NCBI GenBank assembly: GCA_016806645.1
Contig: JACSYO010000570.1
Location: forward strand, 4,037,001-4,101,000
Source of the DNA: Ophiodon elongatus
Lineage: Eukaryota; Chordata; Actinopteri; Perciformes; Hexagrammidae
Reading direction: 5' to 3'
DNA: 64,000 bases
Each line of letters starts with the position of its first letter. Positions within the stretch are counted from its first letter, which is position 1. The notes beneath the pieces were generated by a model. That model was not told the origin of the DNA. It saw only the letters and a program-made list of their open reading frames with translations, and did not search any database. Both the position numbers and the translations under genes were made by a program. Of this stretch, positions 61,101-64,000 are shown piece by piece.

Positions 61101-63057
61101 CCACAGCAGAAAAGAAAAGCACAGAAAAGATTTGATTTGCTGTAAAAAAAAAAGAAAATTAAAAAACCCATTAAACAAGCCCCGTAACAGCTTAGATATA
61201 CATCGCGGGTTCGGTATCATAACCTCATTGTGAGCGCGGCCAAACTGGGTCGCCCGGCAACAGTCCGGGTTATTGAGAGCTGCACGAACGGGGCGTCACT
61301 TTTTCTCTGCAGCAGTGATGGAGGCGTGTGTGCGCGGGGCCGGGCCCATCTCCGTCTGGACAGAAATAGCAGAGCACTTTCCACTGCTGTCGCCGTTGGC
61401 AGGACTCCACCGAGGAACATGCCGCAGAGGACGAGGCGTGGGATGTCGGCGGCCCGGTCGTAGGTCGACACGGCGCGCGCCCCGTACATGTGCGGCGGGG
61501 AACCGATGCCAGCATGGGGCCTGCTGTTTTTGCTGTTAATCATATGCAGTGAAGCGTGGGTTTCGGAGTTGTGCGAGACAACGCTCATCTTTTGACTGGG
61601 AAATAAACAAACGAGCGTCCTGTTCTGCTCCAGAACAGTTTCCTTGCTGAACCGGTATCAGCAGCATCATAAAACTCGATTAGGTCCAGTCTGTCCCTTA
61701 ACTTTCTTCAAAGAACTTAATCATTTTACACAATCCATCTAAAAAAAAAAAAAAAAGAACGTTTATAGGAGTTAAAAGTTTTGGTGCAACAGAAAAAAAA
61801 TGTAATCTAGGTTTACAGTAAAACCTGAACTGAAGTTTACAGAGGTTTAAATTGAATCATTCTTCATTTTAAGATAGTTCTAAAGTTTGGTGCAACATGA
61901 TTTAAAGTTAAACCATGATTTAATCACGTTTAAAAAAAAAAAGGAACATGGTTGGTGCAATCATAGACTGTGTATAAGAAGTGCACGTAGTCATGGTGAC
62001 GTCATCCGTTGCTTTGTGGACTGATGTTATGAAGCCGCGATTTCACCGTCACCATCTTGGCTTTTTAGCATCCGATGAACGGAGGTTACTATATTGCGGA
62101 GGAGTGACTTAGAGACTCTGTATAGATCTAGTAGCGGCAGCGACCTGTCAATCACAGTAAGCCCCGCCCTAAAGTGTACTCTGTTTTTATCTCTGTTTGA
62201 CTCTAAATGGGCCATAATTTACTAAATGAACATCATGCTGTATTGAAGATGACTTGAAAGTTAGAGATTGAGACCATAAACTTATGTTTACTGAGGTCAT
62301 AAATCAAGAGAGAAGTAGAGTCCTTTTCTCATAGACCTCTATACAACCAGAGGAGTTGCCCCCTGCTGGTCAGTAGAGAGAATGCACGTTTTAAGACACT
62401 TCCGCATCGGCTTCACTCGGCAGAACTGGAGGTCAACAACTCAGTCTAAAGACTAACACTAAATTAAAATCAGGCGCCAAAGTATACTTAAAAAGTACAC
62501 TAATATTCAGCTCCTACAAAACTGCTGCTGTTACAACATCATCTTCCTTCGTCTCCACCAGCCTCCGATTCACATCACACTTCAACAAGCTCCCACTTAC
62601 ATATAAGGAGGCAGAGGCATCATATACTCGACATCACATCTCACTGCAGCGCACAGAGCACATGACGCTGTCTACTTCTACTTATCTCATTAAGAAAAGT
62701 GCTGGCAGCGGCGCGTTTTCCGACTGTGCCTCCCGCTTTCTTGCAACCCCCTCCCACTCCTGCTGCGATTACTGAGGCAAACTCTATGCTCTGCTATCTT
62801 AAGATCCAACTTTAAAATGCCCAAACTCCTGCTTTTAAGTATTCAGAGTAACTAAATGAAACTAATTTGTATTATGGACTGGCTGTCTGCAGTGCGTGCC
62901 TCCTCGTCCCTCTCGCCTACAATGAGCTGTGGAGACTCGGCCGTACCTGGTGTGGTCTTCTCCAGCGTGTACCAGCGGTAGAAGGCCCTCTTCTTCTGCT
63001 CGCTCAGGTCGGAGCCGTGCTGCAGCAGCCAATGGGAGATCCTGCTCTGGCTGATGC
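55140..63057 (-). CDS. hmbox1: Homeobox-containing protein 1 (HOT1), 5' exons missing
   Basis: Seven coding exons join in frame: 63057-62947, 60813-60660, 60397-60315, 59776-59681, 58350-58256, 57456-57373, 55283-55140 (stop TGA at 55142-55140). They encode the HNF1-type POU-like region (GISQSRISHWLLQHGSDLSE, then QKKRAFYRWYTLEKTTPGAT), the linker WRQTPPP, and an atypical homeodomain (FRLRRGSRFTWRKECLAVME, SYFNDNQYPDEAKREEIANA, LERVTSLKVYNWFANRRKEI). The recognition-helix core WFANRRKE is intact. The C-terminus IKTESLEDE parallels human IKTEALDDD and contains a sumoylation-like IKTE. By family knowledge HMBOX1 binds double-stranded TTAGGG repeats, helps telomerase recruitment and can repress transcription, in the nucleus. 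The N-terminal exons (human MLSSFPVVLL onward) lie beyond 64000. Paralog a or b cannot be told. Confidence 0.96.
56262..56755. repeat. Duplicated repeat block R3, copy 2, in an hmbox1 intron
   Basis: Colinear with 53085-53610, with small indels; the two copies start about 3.2 kb apart. Confidence 0.75.
57373..57456 (-). other. hmbox1: hmbox1 in-frame cassette exon (28 codons)
   Basis: The 84-nt exon reads ACDLPYFDKRPLSRPFGLYR then LEPTSPTQ. It has a pyrimidine-rich acceptor (TTTCCTCCAG) and a GTACAT donor, and is phase 0 on both sides, so it can be included or skipped. The shorter human HMBOX1 form joins EQ directly to DDS, which corresponds to skipping this exon. Confidence 0.82.
58764..59070. 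repeat. Minisatellite of about 34-bp units in an hmbox1 intron
   Basis: About nine units of the pattern AGCTAAAAGTAATGGAT, AAATTATTAAAATAGTA. Units at the left (58764-58840) are diverged, the centre is nearly identical, and the right end decays again. Confidence 0.85.
59681..60397 (-). other. hmbox1: hmbox1 homeodomain exons
   Basis: Exons 60397-60315 and 59776-59681 encode helices 1-3 after the first part in 60813-60660. The loop NAVIQKPGKKLSDLERVT makes the domain longer than a 60-residue homeodomain, as in HNF1 and HMBOX1. The NWFANRRKEIKRR recognition helix and basic tail are complete. Confidence 0.93.
61966..62450 (+). repeat. Dispersed repeat family R1, copy C (longest)
   Basis: It opens CATAGACTGTGTATAAGAAG, contains CACCATCTTGGCTTTTTAGC and then the AAATGAACATCATGCTG block, ending near CGGCAGAACTGGAGG. 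It lies in an hmbox1 intron. Transposon class is not assigned. Confidence 0.7.
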
Positions 63058-63119
63058 CTGGAAAACAGCCAGACATCGAATTACAACAGATTTCTGGACG
63101 ACCCTCAGAAGGATTCCTT

Positions 63120-63169
<50 letters not shown>

Positions 63170-64000
63170 TGACTCGAGGGGGGATATACTTTCTTCCTCT
63201 GAATTTCAATCTTTGCATTGTGAAATAGTCATTGAACAAACTCAGAAGCAGTCATGTAAAACCTAATTGGGCATAATAAGCCTCACATCTTGTTAAATTC
63301 AGACATTAAGACCATATTTATGGACTCCTTATGTCACACAAATTTACATGATGCTAGTCCTCGTCGACATTTTGGCATCAGAAAAGGCAATGGATTGCAA
63401 CCATGGCTCGTTATAACTGCCATATCTGGATTCTGTTTATGTAAAAGCCCCTGAACTTTGGCATAACAATCAATCAAATACTGTATTTTTAGCTGTAAGT
63501 ATTGGAACATCCACGTGTACATACTTTGGGGGACTGCCTGGGGCCCTAAAACCATCCAATTTTGCAATTTTTCTTTCCGTTTTCATGTGCCAGTAATGAA
63601 ATATATGGCATCTGCATGTGCTTTTCAATCATTTATTCCTTTTGTACACTGTTCTGTCTGTGCCTCCTACCAACCATCCTGGCTCTAGACGTCTGAAGAT
63701 ATTTAACCCTAAAAAATAGCCTATTGCCTAAGACGTTTTTTCTTTGTTCAGGGACAAAAAAAATTTTCAATCTCAAAATTTTGTCAAATCATGTTACAGA
63801 ATAAATTTCCTTTGATCTCAAATGGCACGGTCTGATCAAATTCTAAAATGTTAACAAAAACCTCTGATTTGACACAGAAAGACCCAGCTGTAATGTCACA
63901 AAGCACTGCTTAGTGCGTCCATGTGTTGAACTGAGATTGAAGGTAAACTCTTAAACTATAAGTGCACATTTTCTCACTGTTCTGTAAAAGACGCCGCCCC
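63058..64000 (-). other. hmbox1 intron, right end of window
   Basis: A CAGA tetranucleotide repeat lies at 63121-63169. No further hmbox1 exon was recognised; the rest is AT-rich with nothing identifiable. Confidence 0.7.
63121..63169. repeat. (CAGA)n microsatellite
   Basis: Twelve tetranucleotide units about 65 nt upstream (on the transcribed strand) of the first hmbox1 exon seen. Confidence 0.97.

Overview
The window is vertebrate nuclear DNA, almost certainly from a teleost fish. It holds split genes with GT-AG introns whose exons encode close relatives of human proteins, very long CA/GT microsatellites, and several interspersed repeats typical of spiny-rayed fishes. Nothing prokaryotic, organellar or viral was seen. 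Gene models below come from reading splice sites by eye; every exon junction was checked for reading-frame continuity.

Layout. (1) 116-15190, minus strand: elp3, the catalytic subunit of Elongator. Twelve coding exons (420 codons) are present; the C-terminal acetyltransferase exons lie beyond the left edge. (2) 15191-16190: a 1-kb head-to-head spacer between the elp3 and kif13b start codons, probably a shared promoter region. (3) 16191-49396, plus strand: kif13b, a kinesin-3 motor, complete in 40 coding exons (6,381 nt, 2,126 aa), with motor, FHA, stalk and C-terminal CAP-Gly domains. (4) 49397-55139: a tail-to-tail region with both 3' UTRs, a long TA repeat and copies of dispersed repeats. 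(5) 55140-63057, minus strand: hmbox1, a homeobox gene, with its last seven coding exons; the first exons lie beyond the right edge. KIF13B and HMBOX1 are also tail-to-tail neighbours in human, so the pairing looks ancestral.

The three proteins have separate jobs (tRNA wobble modification, cargo transport on microtubules, telomere-repeat/DNA binding). There is no operon-like or defence-like system here.

The most interesting structure is in kif13b. CA/GT microsatellites sit directly against at least eight of its splice sites, twice replacing the polypyrimidine tract. Intron 39 is 108 nt, open in frame, and splits the CAP-Gly domain. Exon 30 has a partial tandem copy, with a splice donor and a stop codon, inside intron 30. 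The last large exon carries a 14-copy 8-residue repeat built from two seven-unit blocks. Two 600-bp fold-back elements and several MITE or hAT-like elements lie in introns. One hAT-like copy has a perfect 8-bp target duplication and a decayed transposase fragment.
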